Positions 34,723 through 43,503 of a DNA stretch of 64,000 nucleotides are shown here, in pieces (positions within the stretch are counted from its first letter, which is position 1; each line of letters starts with the position of its first letter). The stretch is from the NCBI GenBank assembly GCA_047501485.1, contig JAZDRN010000005.1, positions 124,001-188,000 on the forward strand, written 5' to 3'. The stretch comes from Ancrocorticia sp047501485 (GTDB lineage Bacteria; Actinomycetota; Actinomycetes; Actinomycetales; Actinomycetaceae). The translations under genes and the position numbers were made by a program. Under the pieces are notes generated by a model. The model was given only the letters and a program-made list of their open reading frames with translations. It was not told the origin of the DNA and did no database searches.

Positions 34723-36168
34723 TCACCTCTCCGTGTAGAGATGGCGTCGTTGCGCGTAGGCCTCACGGATGAGTGGCTGGGAATCCCCCGTCACCCGGCG
34801 CAGGTTCGAGACGTCCCACGCCGGAAGCTCGCCGAGCGCAAGCCAGGCTGCCTGGCGCGCCGCACCGTTGGCCACATATTCTCCGGGCTCGGGAATCCAC
34901 ACGTTCTGACCGAATATCTGCGGGGCAATCGCCTGTACGGCGGCCGAACCGGCTCCTCCCCCGATGAGTAGTATGCGTTCCACGGCGAGACCCTGTTCCA
35001 CGAATGCGTCCAAACCGTCCGCGAGCGCGCTGAGGAGCCCCTCGACCGCGGCGCGAGCAAGATTCTCGCGTGTAGTCCCGGCAAGCGTCATTCCGAGGAG
35101 CGACGCCGTCGCCCGCGGAACGTTCGGCGTCCGCTCACCCTGATAGTAGGGAACAAGGGTCATACCACCCGAGGCTGGTTCTCCCGCGAGCGCTAGCCTG
35201 TCGAACTCGTCGTAATCGACGGCCAGGAGTTCGCGCATCTTGTCCAGGGTCTGCGAACCGTTCAGGGTGACCGCGAGCGGCAGGTAGCTGTCCGTGGCGG
35301 AGGCGAATCCGGCGATCGCCCCACTCGGATCCTCAGCGGGCACATCGGTGACGGCGGCGACAACGCCCGATGTACCGATCGAGATCGAGACGTCGCCCAC
35401 GCCCATCTCCAGCCCGAGGGCGGCGCCCGCGTTGTCTCCGCATCCCGCGCCCAATGCGATCCCGGCGGGGACAGGACCATTCTCCACGGTGACGCCTGCC
35501 TGTCCATCGGCAGGCAGGACGCGGGGAAGGATGACGTTGGAGGCGTCGCGCCGCAATGCCCGATTCAGGATGTCACGGTCGTATTCACCGCGCGGCGTAG
35601 AGAAGTATCCGGTTCCCGAGGCGTCTGAGCGGTCCGTCGTCAAACCGGTGAGGCCGATCGAATGGCCTCCGGCGAGCTTCCAGGTGAGCCAGTCGTGTGG
35701 GAGTGCGACCGCGGCCACCCTGGCGGCGTTCTCCGGCTCGGCATCGGCGAGCCAACGCAGCTTGGTTGCCGTGATCGAGGCAACGGGAACGGTGCCGATC
35801 TGCTCTGCCCAGACGCGGGCGCCGTCGTCGGCACCTGAACCGCGCTCCTCCCCCAGCTCCGCGATGAGATGTACGGCAGCGTCGGCGCTGCGGGTATCGT
35901 TCCACAGCAGCGCCTCGCGAATGATCTCTCCATCCGCGTCGAGCACCACCATGCCGTGTTGCTGCCCACCCACGGACATCGCGACGACGCCGTCGAGACC
36001 CCCTGCATCCTCGATCGCCTCGAGGAGCGCTGTCCACCAGTGGTCGGGGTGGACCTCTGTGCCATCCGGATGCTTAGCGGATCCCGAGCGAACGAGTTCG
36101 CCGGTATGTGCATCGCGGATGAGAACCTTGCACGACTGGGTGGATGAATCGATTCCTGCTACAAGCAT
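34723..36168 (-). CDS. xylB: Xylulokinase-like FGGY kinase
   Basis: This is a 481-residue FGGY kinase: GIDSSTQSCKV (ATP phosphate loop), QQHGMVVLD, GAGCGDNAGAALG, IGTSG and late GGGAGSAAVQAI. QQHGMV and DRSDASGTGYF are strong xylulokinase features. It phosphorylates D-xylulose (or a similar ketose) for the pentose phosphate pathway. The ATG at 36168 is preferred over the GTG at 36174 because of its spacing from GAAGAAGG. No xylose isomerase or transporter is next to it. It is paralogous to the kinase at 0.5-1.9 kb. Confidence 0.88.
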   Translation of the reverse strand: MLVAGIDSSTQSCKVLIRDAHTGELVRSGSAKHPDGTEVHPDHWWTALLEAIEDAGGLDGVVAMSVGGQQHGMVVLDADGEIIREALLWNDTRSADAAVHLIAELGEERGSGADDGARVWAEQIGTVPVASITATKLRWLADAEPENAARVAAVALPHDWLTWKLAGGHSIGLTGLTTDRSDASGTGYFSTPRGEYDRDILNRALRRDASNVILPRVLPADGQAGVTVENGPVPAGIALGAGCGDNAGAALGLEMGVGDVSISIGTSGVVAAVTDVPAEDPSGAIAGFASATDSYLPLAVTLNGSQTLDKMRELLAVDYDEFDRLALAGEPASGGMTLVPYYQGERTPNVPRATASLLGMTLAGTTRENLARAAVEGLLSALADGLDAFVEQGLAVERILLIGGGAGSAAVQAIAPQIFGQNVWIPEPGEYVANGAARQAAWLALGELPAWDVSNLRRVTGDSQPLIREAYAQRRHLYTER

Positions 36169-36225
36169 TGCCACTACCTTCTTCTCTCCATTGAGATATG
36201 TTTTCGTGTTTACTGGTCAGCCTAC

Positions 36226-37533
36226 TCAATCGAAGATCTCATCGATGATTCCGCCCAGCAACATGCCACCGAGCACAGGGCCGAGAACGCTCGTGCCGCC
36301 TCTTCCACCGCTCCATCCCCAGTCGTTGCCATCAGGTCGCGAAGAATCGATGTCGCGCTGGGCGAGACGAACCGCCTCGTTTGCGAGCTGCTCGGTTCGA
36401 CGCGCCAACTGTTGCGCCTGAAGGCGGGTGCTCTCGGAAGCGATGAGACCATCGATCTGGGCGCGGTAACGGGTGGCTTCGGCATAGCGGGTGCGCGCGT
36501 CCGCGCCGATCCATCCGCGATGGCCGTTGATGAGCCCATCTGCGACACTCAAGGCGTGATCGGCCGCCTGGACGTCGTGACGAACGTGTTCAAGCGAAAC
36601 CACGGGCCGTGCGGCACGTTCCCGGGCTCGGGCGACGGCGTCGTCCAGGGCCGTATTCGCGGCAGACAGAGCGGCGAGCTCGCCGAAAGGGTCCGGTGCA
36701 GCCGCAGCCGATGCCGCACTCCTGGCGAGTTCCGCTTCCAGCCGGCTGGCGGCTTCGGCCACTTCGGGCGTGGCCGGCACCCCGGAGGCGACTACCAGAT
36801 CATTGCGGGAATCGGCGATCACATCTGCCAGAGTCGCCTGCGCGCGAATTGCCTCGAACTCGAATTGGTCGACGCCGTCGATCATCGATTCCGCACGTCG
36901 TAAGGTCTCGGTTGCGGCCTCGAGAGCGAGAGTGGCATCCTCTGCCTTTCCGGCCTCGCGCCGCCTTTGCGAGAGTTCCGCCGAACGAAGCGCGAAGTCG
37001 AGGAGGCGTTCGGTCTCCCCGGAGGTGAAGCGCAACCGTGCCAACGCCGCCGGGCTGTACTGCTCGGAGAGCCGCGCGACGACGTCGTTGATCTCGGGAA
37101 GGCGGGCACGTAGCCGTTCGATGTCCTCGCGCAACTGCTCCAACACCCGGGGAGCTTCGCGCGCACGGCTGACCTGCTCCTGCAGTGCCGCCGTCTGCTC
37201 GTCGAGCACCTGGTTGACCCAGTCGCAGAGCTGGACGATGCGAGAGTTGCGGATGCGCAGCTCCTCGACAGTGTCCGGTATCTCGTCATGATTGAGCTGG
37301 TGAAGCTGGAATGCCTCGGCGAGGCCCTCTTTGACGCCGACGAGTGCCTCACGCAGCTTTCGCGTCGCGTCGGTGCCGATTTCGGCGACGACGAAGCCTA
37401 GTTCGTCCTCGGTGGTGCGGACTCTCTCGTCCGTCGCCACGATCGCGGAGCGCGCCCGGATCGCGAGGTCATGATCAACGGATTGCCGCTGGTCCCGATC
37501 CTCACTCTTTCGTTTTCCCCAGAAACCGACCAT
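36226..37533 (-). CDS. Coiled-coil protein related to the C-terminal part of TPM-domain proteins
   Basis: This is a 435-residue, largely helical acidic protein. Long heptad-like stretches run from residue 40 to 380 (EQLREDIERLRARLPEINDVVARL), followed by TRLQAQQLARRTEQLANEAVRLAQRD and a Gly-rich hydrophobic tail GGTSVLGPVLGGMLLGGIIDEIF. This tail and repeat resemble the part behind the TPM phosphatase domain in actinobacterial membrane proteins, but the TPM domain and signal peptide are missing. It has no clear ribosome site. The function is unknown. Confidence 0.65.
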   Translation of the reverse strand: MVGFWGKRKSEDRDQRQSVDHDLAIRARSAIVATDERVRTTEDELGFVVAEIGTDATRKLREALVGVKEGLAEAFQLHQLNHDEIPDTVEELRIRNSRIVQLCDWVNQVLDEQTAALQEQVSRAREAPRVLEQLREDIERLRARLPEINDVVARLSEQYSPAALARLRFTSGETERLLDFALRSAELSQRRREAGKAEDATLALEAATETLRRAESMIDGVDQFEFEAIRAQATLADVIADSRNDLVVASGVPATPEVAEAASRLEAELARSAASAAAAPDPFGELAALSAANTALDDAVARARERAARPVVSLEHVRHDVQAADHALSVADGLINGHRGWIGADARTRYAEATRYRAQIDGLIASESTRLQAQQLARRTEQLANEAVRLAQRDIDSSRPDGNDWGWSGGRGGTSVLGPVLGGMLLGGIIDEIFD

Positions 37534-37609
37534 GGCGCCGATGATATACGAATCTCCTGGGGCTGAGCCTGGAGAATGGCGACTTCGGGTTGTTTCAGCT
37601 CAGCCTGTT

Positions 37610-38005
37610 TCAGCTCAGCGCGACGAGCAAAGCGGCCTTGTTCTTGTTGGAGTAGCCGGGAACTTCGCGCCTGCGTGCTTCGGCTCGCAGCTGTGCGACC
37701 GTCCAGCTCTCATCCGGAGTTGCCGACGGCGCCTCGAGATTCGTACGTGCCTGTAGCGTCCGTACCTCCTCTTCCAATGCGCCGATGCGAGCCTCGGCCT
37801 TGCGCAACTTCTTCTTGTTCTTATCGCCCTGGTCCCGCAGTTCCTCGCCCTGGATCCGCAGCTCCTCAATGACAGCTCTGTTCTCGGCCAGTACGGTGGA
37901 GGCCGTTTCCATTTCCTCGCTGAGCGCCTTCAGTTCCTTCGCGAGGGCTTTCTTTCCGATCGACTTCTGCTTGTCCTGCTTCTTTTTGTCCTGCTTCTTG
38001 GCCAT
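37610..38005 (-). CDS. Coiled-coil protein with C-terminal Rho-N/SAP-like module
   Basis: This is a 131-residue protein. A Lys/Gln-rich start (AKKQDKKKQDKQKSIGKK) leads into a coiled coil (residues 25-95). The last 35 residues, SWTVAQLRAEARRREVPGYS then NKNKAALLVALS, match the module closing the 89-residue protein at 6.2-6.5 kb. The ATG at 38005 follows GGGAG. A nucleic-acid-binding role is suggested by the module only. Confidence 0.72.
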   Translation of the reverse strand: MAKKQDKKKQDKQKSIGKKALAKELKALSEEMETASTVLAENRAVIEELRIQGEELRDQGDKNKKKLRKAEARIGALEEEVRTLQARTNLEAPSATPDESWTVAQLRAEARRREVPGYSNKNKAALLVALS

Positions 38006-38046
38006 TGTCACTCCCGCAATCGTTCGCTGAATTTCCTCCGATGATG

Positions 38047-38223
38047 CTACATATCACGCGGAGAATAAAGCTGTTTCGCACATACGCGACGGAACAGCAC
38101 TGCATCGCAAAGGAATTTTCCAGGTTCTCCTTGGAGGATCGCCCCGCCCAGCGCGATGCTCAACACAACGACAAGCGATATCACACCCCACCGGGGAAGA
38201 GCGGAAAGGCGTTCGTCTTTCAC
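38047..38223 (-). pseudogene. Truncated copy of the 170-residue membrane protein gene
   Basis: Read from GTG at 38223, the first 27 codons give MKDERLSALPRWGVISLVVV and on, matching the start of the intact gene at 38989-39501 (MKEERLFLVPRW). After that the similarity ends and a stop follows at codon 59. The upstream 40 bases are also similar to those of the intact gene. This is a remnant of a second tandem unit. Confidence 0.75.
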
Positions 38224-38283
38224 GAGTCACTCACCATCCATCTAGAGGGGCAAGCCGCATCCGGGTTATCGCGATCAAAGCCA

Positions 38284-38310
38284 GGTCCCGCGGCTATAAG
38301 CCGCGGGACC
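38284..38310. terminator. 12-bp GC hairpin downstream of the small membrane protein gene
   Basis: GGTCCCGCGGCT and AGCCGCGGGACC flank the loop ATA, between the 104-residue protein gene and the truncated copy. On the minus strand GGCTTTGATC follows. It may be a terminator or an intergenic repeat element. Confidence 0.5.
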
Positions 38311-38402
38311 CATACAGCCCGAAACATCAACGCCGATTTGTATCGGTATGAAACAGAACCGTCTCTGCCTTAACTAACCGCATACTGTTCGCAACCGAAC
38401 TC

Positions 38403-38616
38403 ATAGTGCTATTTCGATTCATCAAGCTCTATCGACACCCGACCTTCCCAGCGCCCTTCACGTCAGTAGCCGTATGAGTGCTGTACCAGCCATGTATGCG
38501 AGGAACACAGAAGCACCAAAATCAAATACGAGGGCCGGCGCGACCACCCATCGCGGAAGCGTGCCTTGACGGGCCGACTTATCCAACAGACGGTAAAGAA
38601 CGATCGTCGAGAGAAT
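38403..38616. repeat. Direct repeat, copy 1 (3' part of small membrane protein gene)
   Basis: This stretch is nearly collinear with 39573-39786, offset by 1170 bp, covering 55 bp downstream of the stop and the last half of the coding region. The identity is high, with scattered changes (for example atcgacaccc versus atcggcaccc). It shows tandem duplication of a two-gene unit. Confidence 0.85.
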
Positions 38617-38772
38617 CGCTAAAGAACCCGTCAGCACGACATGCGCAGCATCCGCGCCCGGAGAGGTGGGAGACAAAACCAGAAGGACAAGCGACAGCAC
38701 AGCCAAGCTACCCATATCGGCAGCCAAACCTCTCACCCCATTGGTCAAACTCGACCGATTGTTATCACCCAT
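38458..38772 (-). CDS. Small two-to-three-helix membrane protein, family A copy 2
   Basis: This is a 104-residue protein with three hydrophobic segments (about residues 20-35, 44-60 and 78-100). The second half, LYRLLDKSARQGTLPRWVV and on to AYMAGTALIRLLT, is nearly identical to the protein at 39628-39930, while the first half has diverged. I do not recognise the family. The start overlaps no neighbour and has no obvious ribosome site. Confidence 0.65.
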   Translation of the reverse strand: MGDNNRSSLTNGVRGLAADMGSLAVLSLVLLVLSPTSPGADAAHVVLTGSLAILSTIVLYRLLDKSARQGTLPRWVVAPALVFDFGASVFLAYMAGTALIRLLT

Positions 38773-38988
38773 CAGTCATCACATCCGGCTTGTTGAACCG
38801 TCCATCGAAAGAACACATATCCAGCTCCAAGAATTGTTCATCAGCCATCCGCGGATACGGTGCTGACCACCCAGAACCATAGGCCAGCATGCCCTAGGCC
38901 GAATAGAGAGACAGCCCCGCGCCGTTGTCTCCTGAACCGCACCACATTCACGACTGAAGCATCCAAACCTGCACTCGCCGGTTGTTCC

Positions 38989-39501
38989 TCAATCGCCGTT
39001 ACGAATCGCCAGCACAAGATCTATCGTCAGCACGATCTGGGCGATGATTCCAACAACTCCGACCCCGATACGCAGTGGCATCGGCACGAAATCCATCCAC
39101 GTCATCGCCACCCAGACGAAGGTGACCACCATGAGAAGCAAGATCAGGCCCAAGCGAGAAAGCTTGGTGATACGCCTTCTTTTCGAAGGGCCGGCACCAT
39201 GCTCCTTAGCCGTAGACCGTATGTGAGGTGGTTCTTCCTCAACCGAATGCTCCCGCTCGCGCTGATCAGTGGTTGCTTGACGGGCGCGCTCCCGAGCACG
39301 GATGCGATTGGCCTTGACCAAATCTATCGAGTAGAGGGTAAGGGGTATCGCTACAACAACACAAGTGGAAATCCGCAGAACGAGGTCGGACGAAGTAAGG
39401 GAGAAGGAGGTAGAAATCAGTACAACCAGTCCGATGCTCAACACAACGACAACAAGGATCGAGACCCACCGGGGAACCAGGAAAAGACGTTCTTCTTTCA
39501 T
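38989..39501 (-). CDS. Small membrane protein, family B
   Basis: This is a 170-residue protein with two N-terminal helices (residues 12-32 and 40-60), a long charged middle (residues 65-110: ARERARQATTDQREREHSVE and more) and two C-terminal helices (residues 113-133 and 140-165). I do not recognise the family. It lies between the two family A genes on the same strand, and a truncated copy of it follows at 38.0-38.2 kb. Confidence 0.65.
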   Translation of the reverse strand: MKEERLFLVPRWVSILVVVVLSIGLVVLISTSFSLTSSDLVLRISTCVVVAIPLTLYSIDLVKANRIRARERARQATTDQREREHSVEEEPPHIRSTAKEHGAGPSKRRRITKLSRLGLILLLMVVTFVWVAMTWMDFVPMPLRIGVGVVGIIAQIVLTIDLVLAIRNGD

Positions 39502-39572
39502 GAGACACTCACCATCGATCTAGAGGAGCATGCCGTATCCGGCTTACAGCGGCCGCAGCATGTTCTGCGGTT

Positions 39573-39786
39573 ATGATGCTATTTCGATTCATCAAGCTCT
39601 ATCGGCACCCGACCTTCCCAGCACCGTTCACGTCAGTAGCCGTATGAGTGCTGTACCAGCCATGTATGCGAGGAACGCAGAAGCACCAAAATTGAACACG
39701 AGGGCCGGCGCGACCACCCAGGAAGGAAAGGTACCTTGACGAGCCGACTTATCCAACAGGCGGCAAAGAACGACCGTCGAGAAGAA
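39573..39786. repeat. Direct repeat, copy 2
   Basis: This is the partner of 38403-38616. The repeat includes the downstream flank, so the duplication was of DNA and not just of a domain. Confidence 0.85.
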
Positions 39787-39930
39787 TGTAAAGCTGCCCG
39801 CGAACATGATACGGCTAGAGCTCTCGGGAAAGAAGAAAAGCAAGACCAGGAACCCTACTACCATTACACCGAAGGAGAAGGTCAATCGGCGCAATATCTC
39901 AGATCGGCTTGGTGGGTCTTCTTCACTCAT
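39628..39930 (-). CDS. Small membrane protein, family A copy 1
   Basis: This is a 100-residue protein with an acidic start (MSEEDPPSRSE), then three hydrophobic segments including VMVVGFLVLLFFFP. The last 45 residues match the copy at 38458-38772 with few changes. It is first in the array A1-B1-A2-(B2 remnant). The function is unknown. Confidence 0.65.
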   Translation of the reverse strand: MSEEDPPSRSEILRRLTFSFGVMVVGFLVLLFFFPESSSRIMFAGSFTFFSTVVLCRLLDKSARQGTFPSWVVAPALVFNFGASAFLAYMAGTALIRLLT

Positions 39931-40660
39931 CAGTCATCACATCCACGCCTCTCCCCAACGATCATGCAGGCGCCGTTCCGGGGCAACTATAAAAGCATGT
40001 TGCTTTCACCGTTAACCCCTCAGATTTGATATAGACGGTTGCTTGAGCGGCCGATATGCACTCTAAGACAGAAGAGGAATTCTTCGTTCGGTGGCCTCGA
40101 CAATCGCTTCTTTGTAGTTGTTTGAGCTCCTGCCGCTGGTTGTTTTGACTTTAACACTGTAAGTCTCAGATTTTGAGCAGAACTGTAAAATCGTGTGTAG
40201 AAAGCAAGTTAATTACCCAGGAGCATGCCGTCACTAGCCCGTTGTCAATGAACGAAAGAGACGGCTTAGCAGCACGTTCGTGAAGAATGCTGACCTTCGT
40301 CCCAGCCAGCCAGCCAGTCATCGCGGGGTTAGTTTCCACCTACTTCGGTTGAGACACTGGCGTTCGCCTGAACTTGCATCCCAGTCTGAAGCATCACCAG
40401 CTACGAAGCGTAGCCATGCAACGAAAGAGCGGAGATGTCTAGACTCGAGGGAAACACCAACCAAGGCATGACACGCCGAGCTCGCACCGATGCCTGCGTC
40501 TCCCACGAGCGGGGAGTTCGGTTTCAGCTTCTCCTGCTGGTGGCTTCTCCGCTCCCCACTCGAAGAGGCCACGGATCTGTCGAGAGGTAACGGATCTGAC
40601 AGTGTCTTATGTGTGGCCTCTCGCCCGATGTGTGGCCTCTCGCCTGTACAACAGAGCCCC
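39931..40660. other. 730-bp AT-richer, apparently non-coding region with repeats
   Basis: From about 39960 to 40340 the sequence is visibly richer in A+T than the rest of the window, with no ribosome site-start pair leading to a believable protein. It contains a CAGC-type microsatellite near 40300 (cagccagccagccag). The part 40571-40644 has two sets of direct repeats with 19-bp spacing: ACGGATCTG at 40571 and 40590, and ATGTGTGGCCTCTCGCC at 40609 and 40628. This may be eroded coding DNA or an insertion. Confidence 0.6.
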
Positions 40661-41185
40661 TTACTCACATTTTCGCCGTTTTTCTGTACGAGCGTATTTC
40701 GTTGCCGGGGCGCGCCGTCGTCGGACATGCCTGATCAAACCGTAGGTGCCAAGTACCGTAAGCGACCATGTGATGAAGGCGAGCCAGGCGGGAGAGAATC
40801 GGTACTTATTGACGCGAGTAGAGACCGGCTCTTTGAAGAGCTCGAGGATCCCACTGCCATCCAGTAGCAGTATGACGGGCATGGAACTCCACACCAGAAG
40901 TCCCAACACCAGAAGCAGCCACATCGTGAGGGTGCGTTCGGGCGGGGTTGCCTCCCGACCTCGAACCGTTGCGACGACGGCAGGCAGGAACCCGATCTCG
41001 ATGATGCAGTATCCGCCGAAGAAGAGCACCGGCAGCAGATTCACCGGAGTCATCTCATTGACGCCCGTCGCAAGGAGCGCGAGTAGCACGGCAAACACCA
41101 CAGGAGGAAGGCAGAACAGTATGACGATCGCCGCCCAGAGCCGCACTCGCGACCGCTTCACGGGCGCAGGCTTGTTCGCTGCCAT
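40661..41185 (-). CDS. Hypothetical membrane protein
   Basis: This is a 174-residue protein with four hydrophobic segments (residues about 15-38, 46-70, 84-108 and 130-152), a basic start (MAANKPAPVKRSRVR) and a strongly basic tail (RHVRRRRAPATKYARTEKRR). The family is not recognised. The ATG at 41185 follows GAGGAG. Confidence 0.68.
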   Translation of the reverse strand: MAANKPAPVKRSRVRLWAAIVILFCLPPVVFAVLLALLATGVNEMTPVNLLPVLFFGGYCIIEIGFLPAVVATVRGREATPPERTLTMWLLLVLGLLVWSSMPVILLLDGSGILELFKEPVSTRVNKYRFSPAWLAFITWSLTVLGTYGLIRHVRRRRAPATKYARTEKRRKCE

Positions 41186-41264
41186 CGTCGTGCTCCTCGC
41201 ATCCCGGTGATCGCGTAATCCACGGTTGAGATTTTCTTGGTGTGGGTATCTCGCGTAAAGATTA

Positions 41265-42413
41265 TCATTCGTGGTTTGCGGGAGAGACTTTGGTTTCGGT
41301 TCCTCTGACCCAGGCGAGGAACTCAAGCACGGCCATGACTACCGCCGCGTGGCGCAGGGAGGCGAAAAGGTCGAAGTTGTGGACGGCACCGGGAAGTTCG
41401 GCGTAAACGATCGCTCCTTCATGGCGGGTACGCATGGCGACGGCGAATTTCTCGGCGCCGGTGAGTGGAGCCATCGGATCCTCCGCACCGTGGATCACCA
41501 ACAGCGGCGGCACGGGACGATCGGTGAACTCCGCAGGATCGGAGAACTCTTGCCCGAAGGCAGACCCATAGTAGCCATACAACCCCACAACGGCGGCAAC
41601 CCCGGTATCGGCATCCTCTAAACCCGGCTGCAGTTCAGGATGATTCGCCGATACTCCACAGTGAGAGGCGAGTTGAGCGCCAGCGGACCCACCACCGATA
41701 ACCGGGATTCCGCCATCCGCGCCGTAACGAGTTCCTTCGTTCCGCACCCACGCGATTACCCTCTTGACGTCAGCCAATGCGACGAGGAAGGGAACCCGCA
41801 GGTGGTAATTGGCACTCACGCAGACCCAGCCGTGGCTGGCGAGAGTCTCCAATAGGAGCTTCGCTTGGCGGTTCTTGGAGCCGCTGTGGAATCCACCCGG
41901 ATGCAGGTATATGAAAACGGGGCCTGAGGCCACACCTCGCCGACGGTAGACATCGAGAAGATTGGCTTTGCCTCCCGGCCCATAGCTGACGTTCCGGTAG
42001 CGGCGGACCCACGGGTTGGGAATGCGCAGCGGTGCTACCAGAGACCAGAGACTACGCCGCCAATGGCCTGCCCGGCTCGCGCGCGGGCGATCCTCGCCAA
42101 GTTCAGAGTTGAGGGCAGACTCTAGGGTGGGCAGCGCATGGAGGGACTGCGCGATAATGCGCACGAGCGCCAACAGCACCACGGCGGCCACGACCGCCGC
42201 AACTATACCTAAAGCAGAGGCCAACTCGCCGTTATCGAACGCGGCCCATGTGATGAGGAGCAGATACCACATGAGCATGAACGGTATCTCGCTCGCGATG
42301 GTCCCAAGCACGAAGGTCGGGGTAGCGTGCGGCCCACGCGTGGGGCGCGGCCACAACGCGCATGCAGCGGTCGCCGCGATCAACAGAACTGAGAAAACAT
42401 AGCCAAGAGGCAT
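41265..42413 (-). CDS. Membrane-anchored alpha/beta hydrolase (HSL-like esterase)
   Basis: This is a 382-residue protein. Three N-terminal helices (residues 5-95) anchor a hydrolase domain. The oxyanion segment is YLHPGGFHSGS, the nucleophile elbow GGGSAGAQL, the acid in HGAEDPM and the His in AVHNFDL, all in the order of hormone-sensitive-lipase-type esterases. The active site faces either side depending on topology. The ATG follows AAGGAGAG. The substrate is unknown. Confidence 0.82.
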   Translation of the reverse strand: MPLGYVFSVLLIAATAACALWPRPTRGPHATPTFVLGTIASEIPFMLMWYLLLITWAAFDNGELASALGIVAAVVAAVVLLALVRIIAQSLHALPTLESALNSELGEDRPRASRAGHWRRSLWSLVAPLRIPNPWVRRYRNVSYGPGGKANLLDVYRRRGVASGPVFIYLHPGGFHSGSKNRQAKLLLETLASHGWVCVSANYHLRVPFLVALADVKRVIAWVRNEGTRYGADGGIPVIGGGSAGAQLASHCGVSANHPELQPGLEDADTGVAAVVGLYGYYGSAFGQEFSDPAEFTDRPVPPLLVIHGAEDPMAPLTGAEKFAVAMRTRHEGAIVYAELPGAVHNFDLFASLRHAAVVMAVLEFLAWVRGTETKVSPANHE

Positions 42414-42530
42414 GGAACTCTCCTTGTTGCCTTGAGTCTCAGACTACTTCGGAGCCGAGGCTTCGGCTAGATGCCTACCTCAAGATCAGGTGTACCTACC
42501 CGTGCCCGCGGTGAGGCGCGTCAGGAGCCC

Positions 42531-43412
42531 TCATGCCTCGGGGATATCGCGATGGAAGGATTCCAGCGTCACCGACGCCGGATCCGGCCCGCCGCGCACC
42601 CCGGTGTCCAGCGCATCGATCTTCGCCAGCTCATCGCCGGTGAGCTCGAAGCCGAACACGTCGAAGTTCGCTGCAATCCGCGCGGGGTTCACCGACTTCG
42701 GGATGGCGAAGCGGCCCTCCTGCAGGTGCCAGCGCAGCATCACCTGCGCCGGGGTCTTGCCGTGCGCGGTCGCGATCTCACCAATGACGGGGTCGTTGAA
42801 TGTGGAGCGGCTGGAATCGCCGCGGTAGCTGGTGATCCCGCCCATCGGCGACCACGCCTGGGTGAGGATGCCGTGCTCGGCATTCGCCTTCTGCACGTCC
42901 GGCTGGGTGAAGTAGGGGTGCACCTCGATCTGGTTCACCGCCGGCACGATGTCCGTCTGCGACAGCAGATCAGCCAGCATTGCGGGCATGAAGTTACTGA
43001 CGCCGATCGCGCGGACCTTCCCATCGGCCAAGAGCTTCTCGAGGGCCTTGTAGGCGCCGACCGTCTTCTCGAACGCGGTGGTCAGAGGCTGATGCAACAG
43101 CAGCAGATCGATCTGCCCGACGCCGAGCTTGCCGGCGGACTTGTCGAAGGCGTGCAGGGCCTCCTCGTAGCCGTAATCGCTGATCCACAACTTCGTCTCG
43201 ATGAAGACCTCAGACCGATCAAGACCCGAGGCGCGGACGCCGTCGCCGACCTCGCGCTCATTGAAATACGAAGCAGCCGTGTCGATCAGCCTATAGCCGA
43301 CCTTCAGTGCCTCAGTCACAGAGGAAACGGTCTCCTCTGGAGGGGTCTGGAAGACGCCGAAGCCCAGGGCAGGCATCTCCACGCCATTGTTCAGAGTGAT
43401 GTTCGTACTCAT
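42531..43412 (-). CDS. Aldo/keto reductase
   Basis: This is a 293-residue NADPH-dependent carbonyl reductase. The N-terminus NNGVEMPALGFGVFQTP, the catalytic tetrad Asp/Tyr/Lys/His in DTAASYFNE, ETKLWI and LLLLHQP, and the NADPH site GRFAIPKSVNPARI are all present. The promoter region contains the 17-bp site shared with the SDR promoter (43449-43465). Together with the XRE regulator and the SDR it forms a small carbonyl-stress-like module (inference). Confidence 0.93.
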   Translation of the reverse strand: MSTNITLNNGVEMPALGFGVFQTPPEETVSSVTEALKVGYRLIDTAASYFNEREVGDGVRASGLDRSEVFIETKLWISDYGYEEALHAFDKSAGKLGVGQIDLLLLHQPLTTAFEKTVGAYKALEKLLADGKVRAIGVSNFMPAMLADLLSQTDIVPAVNQIEVHPYFTQPDVQKANAEHGILTQAWSPMGGITSYRGDSSRSTFNDPVIGEIATAHGKTPAQVMLRWHLQEGRFAIPKSVNPARIAANFDVFGFELTGDELAKIDALDTGVRGGPDPASVTLESFHRDIPEA

Positions 43413-43448
43413 GCATTCCACGCTAGGCGCGCCACTCAGAGTGAGGAA

Positions 43449-43465
43449 GGAACTGTCAGTACACC
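43449..43465. promoter_or_regulatory. Shared 17-bp site before the aldo/keto reductase gene
   Basis: GGAACTGTCAGTACACC lies 37 bp upstream of the reductase start and recurs with one change at 44416-44432. It contains the inverted pair ACTG and CAGT. It is a likely operator for the XRE/MmyB-type regulator between the two genes. Confidence 0.65.
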
Positions 43466-43503
43466 CTTGCGGGGAGACATACTTTTCAGCCAGGTATTCA
43501 GCG

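Noticed and set aside
40318..40728. A 136-codon minus-strand frame in the repeat-bearing gap
   Set aside because: It has no ribosome site, overlaps the end of the membrane-protein gene, and its sequence is explained by the direct repeats.
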